Positions 1-7,215 of a stretch of DNA of 64,000 nt are shown here, piece after piece. The stretch covers positions 5,270,001 through 5,334,000 of the forward strand of contig NZ_OY729424.1 in assembly GCF_963422335.1 (NCBI RefSeq), read 5' to 3'. Position numbers and translations under genes: made by a program. The stretch comes from an uncultured Roseateles sp. (GTDB lineage Bacteria > Pseudomonadota > Gammaproteobacteria > Burkholderiales > Burkholderiaceae_C). The stretch's first letter is position 1. The number at the start of each line of letters is the position of its first letter. The notes beneath the pieces are model-generated. The model did not search any database. It was not told where the DNA came from and saw only the letters and a list, made by a program, of their open reading frames with translations.

Positions 1-1227
1 GTCACACCGGCGCTGCGCCGGCGCATGGGCGAGGCCGCGGTGCAGGTGGCCCAGACCATCGGCTACGTCGGCGCCGGCACGGTCGAGTTCCTGCTCGACA
101 GCGATGGCAGCTTCTGGTTCATGGAGATGAACACCCGGCTGCAGGTCGAACATCCGGTGACCGAGGCTCTGACCGGCGTCGATCTGGTCGAGTGGCAGCT
201 GCGCGTCGCTCAGGGCGAGCCCTTGCCGCTGAGCCAGGACGAGCTGCTGCGCCGCGTCGAGACCGGCGGCCATGCGATCGAGGTGCGGCTGTGCGCCGAG
301 GACCCGGGCCACGACTACCTGCCCCAGGCCGGCCGCCTGCTGCGCTGGCAGGTGCCGGGAGGCATTCGCTGCGACCACGCATTGGCCGACGGGCTGGACA
401 TTGCCCCCTTCTACGACTCGATGCTGGCCAAGCTGATTGCCCATGCGCCGACACGCGCGGCCGCCGCGGCACAGCTGGCCGACGCGCTGGACCGCACGCT
501 GTGCCTGGGCCTGGCCACCAACCGCGGCCTGCTCGCACGCATCCTGCGCGACGACGAATTCCTCGGCGGCGACTTCAGCACCGCCCTGCTGGCCCGGCGC
601 TTCCCCGACGACGCCGCCCGCCAGATGCCGCTGCCGCCTGGCCTGCTGGCTCTGGCCGCCGCCACGCTGGCCCTGCTGCCGGCCACGCCCTTGCCCGGTC
701 TGTGGACAGACTGGTCAAGTAACAAGCCGGTGGATCAACAGGTCCCGCTGGAGCATCAGGGCCGGCCGCAGCGCTGGCAGCTCCAGGGCACCGGCTCAAG
801 CTTCACCGCCAGCTGTGGTGACGAAACCCATCAGATCACCGATCTGCGCCTGTCAGGTCCACAGCAACTCAGCGCCACGCTGAACGGCCGCCCGCTGCGC
901 GCCACCCGCGTGCAGGACGGCAACACGCTGTGGCTGATGGCCGAGGGCGTCGAGCTCGCGGTGGAAGACCGCCGCCTGAGGCCGGCGCAGCAGACCCAGG
1001 CCCTGGCCACCGGTGCGGTGCTGGCACCGATGCATGGCCGGCTGGTGCTGCTGAACGCCCAGCCCGGCGACAGGGTCGAGGCCGGCGCCCTGCTGGCCGT
1101 GATGGAGGCGATGAAGATGGAACACCAGCTGACCGCGCCGATCGGCGGCACGGTTCGTGCAGTCCATGCCCGTGTGGGCGAGCAGGTGGCGGCGCGCAAG
1201 CTGCTGCTGGAAGTGGTGGCTACATGA
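1..1227 (+). CDS. Acyl-CoA carboxylase biotin-containing alpha subunit (C-terminal part)
   Basis: The 5' end is cut by the window edge; the frame is open from base 1. The protein is the C-terminal part of a biotin carboxylase plus biotin carrier subunit of the methylcrotonyl-, geranyl- or propionyl-CoA carboxylase type. The visible biotin carboxylase part carries EMNTRLQVEHPVTE, the active-site segment of ATP-grasp carboxylases, followed by the carboxylase C-terminal domain. A linker of about 150 residues leads to a biotinyl domain with the biotinylation motif AMKM near the end. The enzyme carboxylates biotin with ATP and bicarbonate for transfer to an acyl-CoA by a beta subunit, which must lie outside the window. 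Its stop overlaps the next start by 4 nt (ATGA), so an acyl-CoA dehydrogenase is co-translated. That pairing fits leucine/isovalerate or acyclic terpene breakdown; I cannot tell which acyl-CoA is the substrate. Confidence 0.88.
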   Translation, partial: VTPALRRRMGEAAVQVAQTIGYVGAGTVEFLLDSDGSFWFMEMNTRLQVEHPVTEALTGVDLVEWQLRVAQGEPLPLSQDELLRRVETGGHAIEVRLCAEDPGHDYLPQAGRLLRWQVPGGIRCDHALADGLDIAPFYDSMLAKLIAHAPTRAAAAAQLADALDRTLCLGLATNRGLLARILRDDEFLGGDFSTALLARRFPDDAARQMPLPPGLLALAAATLALLPATPLPGLWTDWSSNKPVDQQVPLEHQGRPQRWQLQGTGSSFTASCGDETHQITDLRLSGPQQLSATLNGRPLRATRVQDGNTLWLMAEGVELAVEDRRLRPAQQTQALATGAVLAPMHGRLVLLNAQPGDRVEAGALLAVMEAMKMEHQLTAPIGGTVRAVHARVGEQVAARKLLLEVVAT

Positions 1228-2378
1228 GCGCAGAACTGCAAGCCTTTCGCGATGCACTGCGCCAGTTCGTCAGCCGCGAGATCGCCCCGCATGTGAATGA
1301 GTGGGACGAGGCCGGAACCTTCCCGCGCGAGCTGTATGCGCGCGCGGCCGAGATGGGTCTGCTGGGCATAGGCTATCCCGCGGAACTCGGCGGGCTGGGC
1401 ATCACGCCGCAAGATGCCCGGCTGCGGCTGATCGCCACCGAGGAAATCGCCCGCGCCGGCAGCGGCGGGCTGATGGCCAGCTTGTTTTCACACAATATCG
1501 CGCTGCCGCCGCTGCTGGCTCAGGCCAGCGTCGAGTTGCAGCGGCGCGTGCTACCCGATGTTATGAGCGGTGCCAAGATCGCGGCACTGGCGATCACCGA
1601 GCCATCGGGCGGCTCCGACGTCGCCCGGCTGCGCACCACCGCCCGGCTGGACGGCAGCGACTACCTCGTCAACGGCGAAAAAGTCTTCATCACCTCGGGC
1701 CTGCGCGCCGACTGGTTGACCCTGGCCGTGCGCACCGGCGGCCCGGGCGCCGGCGGCATCTCGCTGCTCGCCGTGCCCGGTGACACCCCCGGCCTGACCC
1801 GCAGCCCGCTGCAGAAGATGGGCTGGTGGGCCAGCGACACGGCGCTGCTGCATTTCAACGACTGCCGCGTGCCGGCGGCGAACCTGATAGGCGCCGAGAA
1901 CAGCGGCTTTCGCGCCATCATGGAGAACTTCAATGGCGAGCGGCTGATGCTGGCCGTGGGCGCGAATGCCTTTGCCCAGGTCTGCCTCGACGAAGCGCTG
2001 GACTGGGCCCGCCAGCGCCAGACCTTTGGCCAGCCGCTGGTACAGCACCAGGTGATACGCCACAAGCTGATGGACATGCGCATGCGCGTGCAGGCCACCC
2101 GCGCCTGGATAGCTGCGCTGATCACGCAGCAGGAAGCGGAACAGAAAGGCGGCCTGACCTCGCCCGAGTGGGTGGCCGATCTGTGCCTGCTGAAGAACCA
2201 GGCCACGCAGACGATGCAGCACTGCGCCGACCAGGCGGTGCAGATACTCGGCGGCATGGGCTTTATGCGTGGGTGCAAGAGCGAACGCATCTACCGCGAG
2301 GTCAAGGTGATGATGATTGGCGGCGGCGCCGAAGAGATCATGAAGGAGCTGGCCGCGCGGCAGCTGGGCCAATGCTGA
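1224..2378 (+). CDS. Acyl-CoA dehydrogenase
   Basis: This is a 384-residue flavin acyl-CoA dehydrogenase of usual family length, catalysing FAD-dependent alpha,beta-dehydrogenation of an acyl-CoA and passing electrons to ETF. The N-terminal helical domain is followed by the flavin-binding segment ITEPSGGSDVA and by KVFITSG in the beta domain. The C-terminal domain has FNGERL and the ending REVKVMMIGGGAEEIMKEL. The GGGAEEIM ending is seen in citronellyl-CoA/AtuD-like and related dehydrogenases rather than in classical short-chain enzymes, so a branched substrate is plausible but not shown. The ATG at 1224 is chosen because it overlaps the upstream stop as ATGA and gives the family N-terminus. 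It sits between a carboxylase subunit and a thioesterase in an overlapping operon, which argues for one acyl-CoA degradation pathway. Confidence 0.93.
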   Translation: MSAELQAFRDALRQFVSREIAPHVNEWDEAGTFPRELYARAAEMGLLGIGYPAELGGLGITPQDARLRLIATEEIARAGSGGLMASLFSHNIALPPLLAQASVELQRRVLPDVMSGAKIAALAITEPSGGSDVARLRTTARLDGSDYLVNGEKVFITSGLRADWLTLAVRTGGPGAGGISLLAVPGDTPGLTRSPLQKMGWWASDTALLHFNDCRVPAANLIGAENSGFRAIMENFNGERLMLAVGANAFAQVCLDEALDWARQRQTFGQPLVQHQVIRHKLMDMRMRVQATRAWIAALITQQEAEQKGGLTSPEWVADLCLLKNQATQTMQHCADQAVQILGGMGFMRGCKSERIYREVKVMMIGGGAEEIMKELAARQLGQC

Positions 2379-2866
2379 CCGACAATGCAACCATGAGCTG
2401 CACCTCCACCCTGTTCGAGCCCGAGTTCCAGCGCCTGCTGTGCGAGATCTTCGAAGACAGAATAGTCTTCAACCGCGTGCTGGGCCTGCGCATCGACGCG
2501 CTGGAGGCCGGCCATGTGCTGGGACACATCGCGATGCGGCCCGAACTGATAGGCCACTACACCCACCAGCGCCTGCATGGCGGTGTGATCAGCGCCACCC
2601 TGGACGCGATGGGTGGCCTGGCCGCCATGGCCGCCATCGGCGCCCGCCACATGGACGAGCCGGTCAACGCCCGCCTGGCCCGCTTCGCCAAGCTGGGCAC
2701 CATCGATCTGCGTATCGACTACCTGCGCCCCGCCACCGGTGCCACCTTCAGCGCCAGGGCCGAGGTCCTGCGCCTGGGCAGCCGCGTAGCGTCCACGCGG
2801 ATGGAGTTCTTCGATCAGGATGGCAAGCTGCTGAGCGTGGGCGCGGGTGCGTACATCGTCAGCTGA
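2372..2866 (+). CDS. PaaI-family hotdog-fold thioesterase
   Basis: A 164-residue single-domain hotdog protein. The helix segment with HGGVISATLDAMGGLAA, followed by a strand-rich half with DLRIDYLRPA and FSARAEVLRLGSRVAS, is characteristic of the PaaI/YiiD-like acyl-CoA thioesterase group. These act as small cytoplasmic tetramers hydrolysing acyl-CoAs to free acid and CoA. The ATG at 2372 overlaps the end of the acyl-CoA dehydrogenase gene by 7 nt; a second in-frame ATG at 2393 is a possible alternative because it starts closer to the conserved fold. Its position as the last gene of the carboxylase/dehydrogenase operon suggests it releases CoA from dead-end intermediates of that pathway. The substrate is unknown. 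Confidence 0.85.
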   Translation: MLTDNATMSCTSTLFEPEFQRLLCEIFEDRIVFNRVLGLRIDALEAGHVLGHIAMRPELIGHYTHQRLHGGVISATLDAMGGLAAMAAIGARHMDEPVNARLARFAKLGTIDLRIDYLRPATGATFSARAEVLRLGSRVASTRMEFFDQDGKLLSVGAGAYIVS

Positions 2867-2877
2867 TCTGCGCCTCT

Positions 2878-2910
2878 GGGTGAACTGCTATAAGCAGACG
2901 ATAGTCACCC
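2878..2910 (+). promoter_or_regulatory. Nested inverted repeats around an extended -10 element, upstream of the patatin gene
   Basis: GGGTGA (2878-2883) and TCACCC (2905-2910) flank the hairpin CTGCT-ATA-AGCAG (2885-2897). Inside it lies TATAAG preceded by TGC, an extended -10 form. The gene start is 30 nt downstream of that hexamer. I read it as a promoter with a possible operator; no regulator can be named. Confidence 0.45.
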
Positions 2911-2923
2911 GAGCAAAGCTGCC

Positions 2924-4090
2924 ATGCCCCGCAAATCCGAACCGCAAACCGTGCTGGTGTTCCAAGGCGGCGGCGCGCTGGGCGCCTACCAGGGCGGGGT
3001 CTACGAACAGCTGGCCGCCCATGGCTTCCAGGCCGATTGGGTGGTGGGCACCTCGATTGGTGCGATCAATGCCGCGTTGATTGCCGGCAATCCGCCCGAG
3101 CGGCGGCTGCAGCGCTTGCAGGCTTTCTGGCAACGCGTTGGGCGCGATGAGCCGCTGTTTTCCTTCGGTGCCAACAACCCGTTCACCGCCTGGCTGCAGC
3201 CCTGGCTCAATGCCGGCGGGCGCTTCGACACGGTCACGCGCGGTGTGCCCGGCTTCTTCGTGCCGCGCCGCAACGGCCTGCTCAACATCGACCAGCAGGT
3301 GCCCACCCAGGACGCCGGCTTCTACGACACCAGCCCGTTGCAGGCCACGCTGGAGGAGCTGGTGGACTTCGACTATCTCAGCGACGGGCCAGTGCGCTGC
3401 ACTGTCTGCGCCGTCGAAGTTGCCAGTGGCGAACTGAAGGTGTTCGACAGCAAGAAGGAGCGCCTGAGCGCCTTGCACATCATGGCCAGCGGCGCGTTGC
3501 CGCCGGGCTTTCCGCCCATCATGATCAAGGGCAAGGCCTTTTGGGACGGCGGCATCTACTCGAACACGCCGGTGGACATCGTCATGGATGACGCCGAGCG
3601 CCGTGACACCCTGTGCTTCATGGTCGATCTGTGGGACCCGAGCGAGGCCGAACCCCGCTCGATCGCCGAGGCCATGGCAAGGCAGAAGAGCATCCAGTAC
3701 GCCAGCCGCTCGCGCGAGCATCTGGACGATCACCGCCGGATGCAGAACATGCGCCGTGCCATCAATCTGCTGGCCCACCGACTGCCCGCCGCAGACCGTG
3801 GCGACCCGGTGGTCAAGCAGTTGGCGACCTTGGGTTGCGCCAGCAGCATCAACATCGTGCGCCTGATCATGAAGGCCCTGCCCGGCGACGACAGCACCAA
3901 GGACATCGACTTCTCGCGCCGTACCTTGACGGCCCGCTGGGAGGCCGGCCTGCATGACGCGCAGCGCGCCTTGCAGCACAAGAGCTGGCTCGCGCCCATG
4001 CCGCCGCACATGGGCATGGTGGTGCACGAGCTGCCGCAGCAGGAGCGCGAGACGCCAGCGGTGAACCCGGCGAAGAAGCCTCATGGATAG
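2924..4090 (+). CDS. Patatin-like phospholipase family protein (DUF3734 type)
   Basis: A 388-residue patatin-like serine lipase. The oxyanion-hole motif GGGALGAY lies near residues 15-22, the nucleophile elbow GTSIG has Ser44, and the catalytic Asp208 sits in DGG. This Ser-Asp dyad arrangement is complete, so the enzyme is probably an active acyl hydrolase. The second half, after about residue 260, matches the length and style of the DUF3734 extension found in many proteobacterial patatins. No signal peptide is seen, so it is probably cytoplasmic or peripheral to the inner membrane. The next gene, a small membrane protein, overlaps its 3' end by 8 nt, suggesting one transcript. The natural lipid substrate is not evident; roles in storage-polymer or membrane lipid turnover are guesses. 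Confidence 0.9.
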   Translation: MPRKSEPQTVLVFQGGGALGAYQGGVYEQLAAHGFQADWVVGTSIGAINAALIAGNPPERRLQRLQAFWQRVGRDEPLFSFGANNPFTAWLQPWLNAGGRFDTVTRGVPGFFVPRRNGLLNIDQQVPTQDAGFYDTSPLQATLEELVDFDYLSDGPVRCTVCAVEVASGELKVFDSKKERLSALHIMASGALPPGFPPIMIKGKAFWDGGIYSNTPVDIVMDDAERRDTLCFMVDLWDPSEAEPRSIAEAMARQKSIQYASRSREHLDDHRRMQNMRRAINLLAHRLPAADRGDPVVKQLATLGCASSINIVRLIMKALPGDDSTKDIDFSRRTLTARWEAGLHDAQRALQHKSWLAPMPPHMGMVVHELPQQERETPAVNPAKKPHG

Positions 4091-4328
4091 CCTGGAGGCT
4101 TTGCAGTCGCTGGGCCTGACCCTGCCCAGCCCGGCCTATATCTTCGGCGCGATCCTGTTCGGCCTGGTCGGCTTCGGCGCCTGGCGCATCGGCAAGCGCA
4201 CCGAGCGCCCGCGCACGAAATGGCTGGGCCTGGCCTTGATGCTCTATCCCTATGCCATCTCGCAGACCTGGGCGCTGTATGCCGTGGGCGCCCTGCTCTG
4301 CGCGGGGCTGTGGATGGATCGTCCCTGA
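4083..4328 (+). CDS. Small two-helix membrane protein
   Basis: An 81-residue hydrophobic protein with two predicted membrane segments, roughly residues 18-35 (YIFGAILFGLVGFGAW) and 47-75, separated by a basic loop RIGKRTERPRTK. It ends in the short tail WMDRP. Its start overlaps the end of the patatin gene by 8 nt, so the two are probably translated together. I recognise the general type, a conserved small integral membrane protein found in many betaproteobacteria, but no function is known to me. Coding is supported by the hydrophobic pattern and the coupled start. A role next to a membrane-lipid hydrolase is only a positional suggestion. Confidence 0.7.
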   Translation: MDSLEALQSLGLTLPSPAYIFGAILFGLVGFGAWRIGKRTERPRTKWLGLALMLYPYAISQTWALYAVGALLCAGLWMDRP

Positions 4329-4377
4329 GCCCTCCTGTGTCCACTTTGGCACGCCGTGGCGCTGCGCGCATCCCCTT

Positions 4378-4394
4378 CGCACCGCTTCGGTGCG
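4378..4394. other. GC-rich hairpin in the gap before the GGDEF-EAL gene
   Basis: CGCACCG-CTT-CGGTGCG is a perfect 7-bp stem in the 148-base gap 4329-4476. No T-run follows on either strand, so it is not a clear intrinsic terminator. Nothing else convincing is seen in this gap. Confidence 0.35.
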
Positions 4395-4476
4395 GCATCT
4401 GCGTCAGAATGCGCTGATACGGACTTGCCTCGCGCACGCAGGAGTGCCCCGCACGTGGGGTGCCGCCACAGACCTC

Positions 4477-6705
4477 ATGGCAACGCCCCACGACCCACCC
4501 GCCAGCGCCCCCACACGCACGGCCACCGACATCAACGCACAGCTGATCCATGCGCTGCGCGAGCGCGACGTCATTCTCGAGAATGCCGGCGTCGGCATCG
4601 TGTTCGTGAAGCAGCGCACCATCGTGCGCTGCAACCAACGCTACGCCGAGATCTACGGCTTCACCGACCCGCTGGGGCCGGTGGGCACCAGCAGCATCGA
4701 GATCTACCCGAGCGAGCGGGACTTCAAGCAACTCGGGGCTCAGGCCTATCCTATCCTGGCCACCGGCCAGACCTACAAGACCGAGAGGCTGATGAAGCGC
4801 CGCAGCGGCGAGCTGTTCTGGTGCAGCCTGACCGGCCGGCTGATCAATGCCGACGACCCGGCCGATGGCTCGATCTGGATCGTTGACGACATCAATGAGC
4901 AGAAGCAGGCGCAGAGCGAGCTGCAGACCGTCACCCACCAGCAGCGCCTGATACTCGACCACTCGATGGTGGGCATCGTGTTCCTGCGCGACCGCAAGGT
5001 CACGCAGTGCAACCGCAGCTTCGAGGCCCTGTTCGGCTATGCGCCGGGCGAGCTGGCGGGCAGCTCGTCGCGCCAGTGGTACTTGACCGACGATGACTGG
5101 AACGAGGCCGGCCGCCGCTGCTACGAGCCCTTCTCCAAGGGCCTGGCCTTCGAGGGCGAGATGCTGCTGCGCAAGAAAGACGGCACGGCCGTGCATTGCG
5201 AGGTGCGCAGCAAGGCCATCGATCCCCACGACCTGTCGCAGGGCTCGATCTGGATCACCATGGACATCACCGCGCGCAAGAACGCCGAGAGCGCGCTGGT
5301 CAAGGCCAAGGATGAGCTGGAGCACCTGGTCGACGAGCGCACCCAGCAGCTGAAGCTGACCGTCAACGCGCTGCAGCTGAAGGTGCTGGAGCAGCAGGCG
5401 GCCGAGGCCCACATCCAGCAGCTCGCCCACTACGACTCGCTGACCGGCCTGCCCAATCGCCTGCTGCTGAGCGATCGCTCCAACCAGGCGCTGGAGATTG
5501 CTCGTCGCCAGCAGGAGCCGCTGGCCCTGCTGTTCCTCGATCTGGACCACTTCAAGAACGTCAATGATTCGCTGGGCCACCGTGTCGGCGACGAGTTGCT
5601 GACCCTGCTGGCCCGGCGCCTGAAGACCGCCGTGCGCGAGCAGGACACCGTCTCGCGCCTGGGCGGCGACGAGTTCATCCTGGTGCTGCCCGGCACCGAT
5701 GCCCAGGGCGCCGCCCATGTGGCGGCCAAGGTGATGGAGCTGGCCGCCCAGCCCTTTCACATCGAGCATCACGAACTCACCGTCACGCCGTCGATAGGCA
5801 TCTCGCTCTATCCCGGCGATGGGGCCGACTTCGACACCCTGTGCCGCTGTGCCGACATCGCCATGTACCGCGCCAAGCACGACGGCCGCAACAACTTCCG
5901 CTTCTTCACCGGCGAGATGCAGGCCCAGTCGGTGCGCGCGTTGCAACTCGAGAACGCCTTGCGCCGCGCGCTGGAGCGCGAGCAGCTGAGCCTGCACTAC
6001 CAGCCCCAGGTCTGCCTGAGCAGCGGCCGGGTGATAGGCGCCGAGGCCCTGCTGCGCTGGCAGCATCCGGAGCTGGGCAACGTCTCTCCGGCCGAGTTCA
6101 TTCCGGTGGCCGAGGCCAGCGGCCTGATACTGCCCATAGGCGAATGGGTGCTGCGCAGCGCGGCTACGCAGCTCAAGGCCTGGATGGATGCCGGCATGGC
6201 GCCGCTGACGATGTCGGTCAATCTGTCATCGGTGCAGTTCCGCCATGCCGATCTGCCGGCGCTGGTCAGCCGCATCCTCGACGAGGCCCGACTCCCGCCC
6301 GATCTGCTGGAGCTGGAGCTGACCGAGGGCGTGGCCATGGTGGACCCGCTGGGCGCCATCGCGGTGATGAACGACCTGCATGATCGCGGCATACGCATGT
6401 CCATCGACGACTTCGGCACCGGTTACTCGTCGCTGAGCTATCTGAAGAAGTTCCGCATCTACAAGCTGAAGATCGATCAGTCCTTTGTGCGCGACATCAC
6501 CGAAGACCCCGAGGACAAGGCCATCGTCAGCGCCATCATCAGCATGGCCGCCAGCCTGGGCCTGCAAACCATCGCCGAGGGCGTGGAGACGGCCGGCCAG
6601 CTGGACCATCTGCGCGCCATGGGCTGCAACGAGGTGCAGGGCTACCACTTCAGCCGGCCGGTGCCGGCCGCGGAGTTCGCGGCCTTTGTGCAGGCGGCCC
6701 GCTGA
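4477..6705 (+). CDS. PAS-PAS-GGDEF-EAL bifunctional c-di-GMP protein
   Basis: A 742-residue soluble sensor for cyclic di-GMP turnover. Two PAS domains (about residues 25-150 and 155-275) precede a coiled-coil linker. The diguanylate cyclase domain then carries an intact GGDEF at residues 396-400, and the phosphodiesterase domain carries intact EAL at 523-525 plus DDFGTGYSSL and KIDQSFV. Both catalytic signatures look functional, so either or both activities may be present. No membrane segments are visible, so the signal is probably intracellular (redox, gas or small ligand through PAS). I chose the ATG at 4477 because the open frame before it has no domain similarity and the first PAS starts about 25 residues later. 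A PilZ effector gene lies about 8 kb downstream, but no direct link is shown. Confidence 0.93.
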   Translation: MATPHDPPASAPTRTATDINAQLIHALRERDVILENAGVGIVFVKQRTIVRCNQRYAEIYGFTDPLGPVGTSSIEIYPSERDFKQLGAQAYPILATGQTYKTERLMKRRSGELFWCSLTGRLINADDPADGSIWIVDDINEQKQAQSELQTVTHQQRLILDHSMVGIVFLRDRKVTQCNRSFEALFGYAPGELAGSSSRQWYLTDDDWNEAGRRCYEPFSKGLAFEGEMLLRKKDGTAVHCEVRSKAIDPHDLSQGSIWITMDITARKNAESALVKAKDELEHLVDERTQQLKLTVNALQLKVLEQQAAEAHIQQLAHYDSLTGLPNRLLLSDRSNQALEIARRQQEPLALLFLDLDHFKNVNDSLGHRVGDELLTLLARRLKTAVREQDTVSRLGGDEFILVLPGTDAQGAAHVAAKVMELAAQPFHIEHHELTVTPSIGISLYPGDGADFDTLCRCADIAMYRAKHDGRNNFRFFTGEMQAQSVRALQLENALRRALEREQLSLHYQPQVCLSSGRVIGAEALLRWQHPELGNVSPAEFIPVAEASGLILPIGEWVLRSAATQLKAWMDAGMAPLTMSVNLSSVQFRHADLPALVSRILDEARLPPDLLELELTEGVAMVDPLGAIAVMNDLHDRGIRMSIDDFGTGYSSLSYLKKFRIYKLKIDQSFVRDITEDPEDKAIVSAIISMAASLGLQTIAEGVETAGQLDHLRAMGCNEVQGYHFSRPVPAAEFAAFVQAAR

Positions 6706-6706
6706 C

Positions 6707-7012
6707 TCAGGCGTGCAGATCCAGCACCACCTCACCCGAGACCGGGTCGGTCACGCCCAGGCCGCCGCCCAGGTCCTCCAGTTCGGCGCGGAAGGTGTCG
6801 AGCAGGCCAATCATCTGCGGCCGGGCCGCCGCCAGACTGGCCATGCTGTCCCACTCACCGACCAGGCAGAACTCGCGCTCACCGGTCTGCACCATGGTGG
6901 CGCCATGGAAGCCCTTGAAATTCGGGTCGGCACGGCGGTGGGCGTCGAGAAAGGCCTGCTGACGGCCGGGCTTGACGCGAAAACGGACGATGTTGAGGGC
7001 CTTGGCATTCAT
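6707..7012 (-). CDS. Antibiotic biosynthesis monooxygenase (ABM)-like small protein
   Basis: A 101-residue alpha/beta protein of the dimeric ferredoxin-like ABM type. It begins NIVRFRVKPGRQQAFLDAHR and contains the typical central strand FCLVGEWDS followed by a helix. Such proteins are dimeric and range from quinol monooxygenases to proteins without a known reaction; no catalytic residue lets me choose. The ATG at 7012 is preceded by AGGAG at 7 nt, which decides it over an upstream in-frame start. It is convergent with the GGDEF-EAL gene, their ends being 1 nt apart, and has its own promoter region between 7013 and the terminator at 7156. Confidence 0.72.
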   Translation of the reverse strand: MNAKALNIVRFRVKPGRQQAFLDAHRRADPNFKGFHGATMVQTGEREFCLVGEWDSMASLAAARPQMIGLLDTFRAELEDLGGGLGVTDPVSGEVVLDLHA

Positions 7013-7155
7013 GGCATGACTCCTGTTGAGTGAACGACATGCGGGCACGCAGGCAAAGCACAGCGTGGTGCCGCAAGCAGTAGTCGCTGCAGCACCCTCA
7101 ATACTTACTTGCTGCGGGGTCGGGCTTCAAACCCAAACTGGGCCTGGCCGACGAG

Positions 7156-7190
7156 AAAAAGGCCTGACGCCGCGAAGCGTCAGGCCTTTT
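7156..7190 (-). terminator. Rho-independent terminator of the RND operon
   Basis: A perfect stem AAGGCCTGACGC / GCGTCAGGCCTT with a 6-nt loop CGCGAA, flanked by A and T runs on both sides. It lies 26 nt beyond the RND permease stop and works on the minus strand. By symmetry it could also stop plus-strand transcription. Confidence 0.9.
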
Positions 7191-7215
7191 CTGGCTCAGT
7201 TGGGGCTATTCGGTC

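Noticed and set aside
4340..4365. TTTGGCACGCC upstream of the GGDEF-EAL gene as a sigma-54 promoter
   Set aside because: The -24 half resembles the consensus but no TTGC-like -12 element occurs at the correct distance.
4081..6066. Long open frame on the minus strand opposite the GGDEF-EAL gene
   Set aside because: Low-complexity, Leu/Gln/Ala-rich translation with no domain; a by-product of high GC and codon bias of the real gene.
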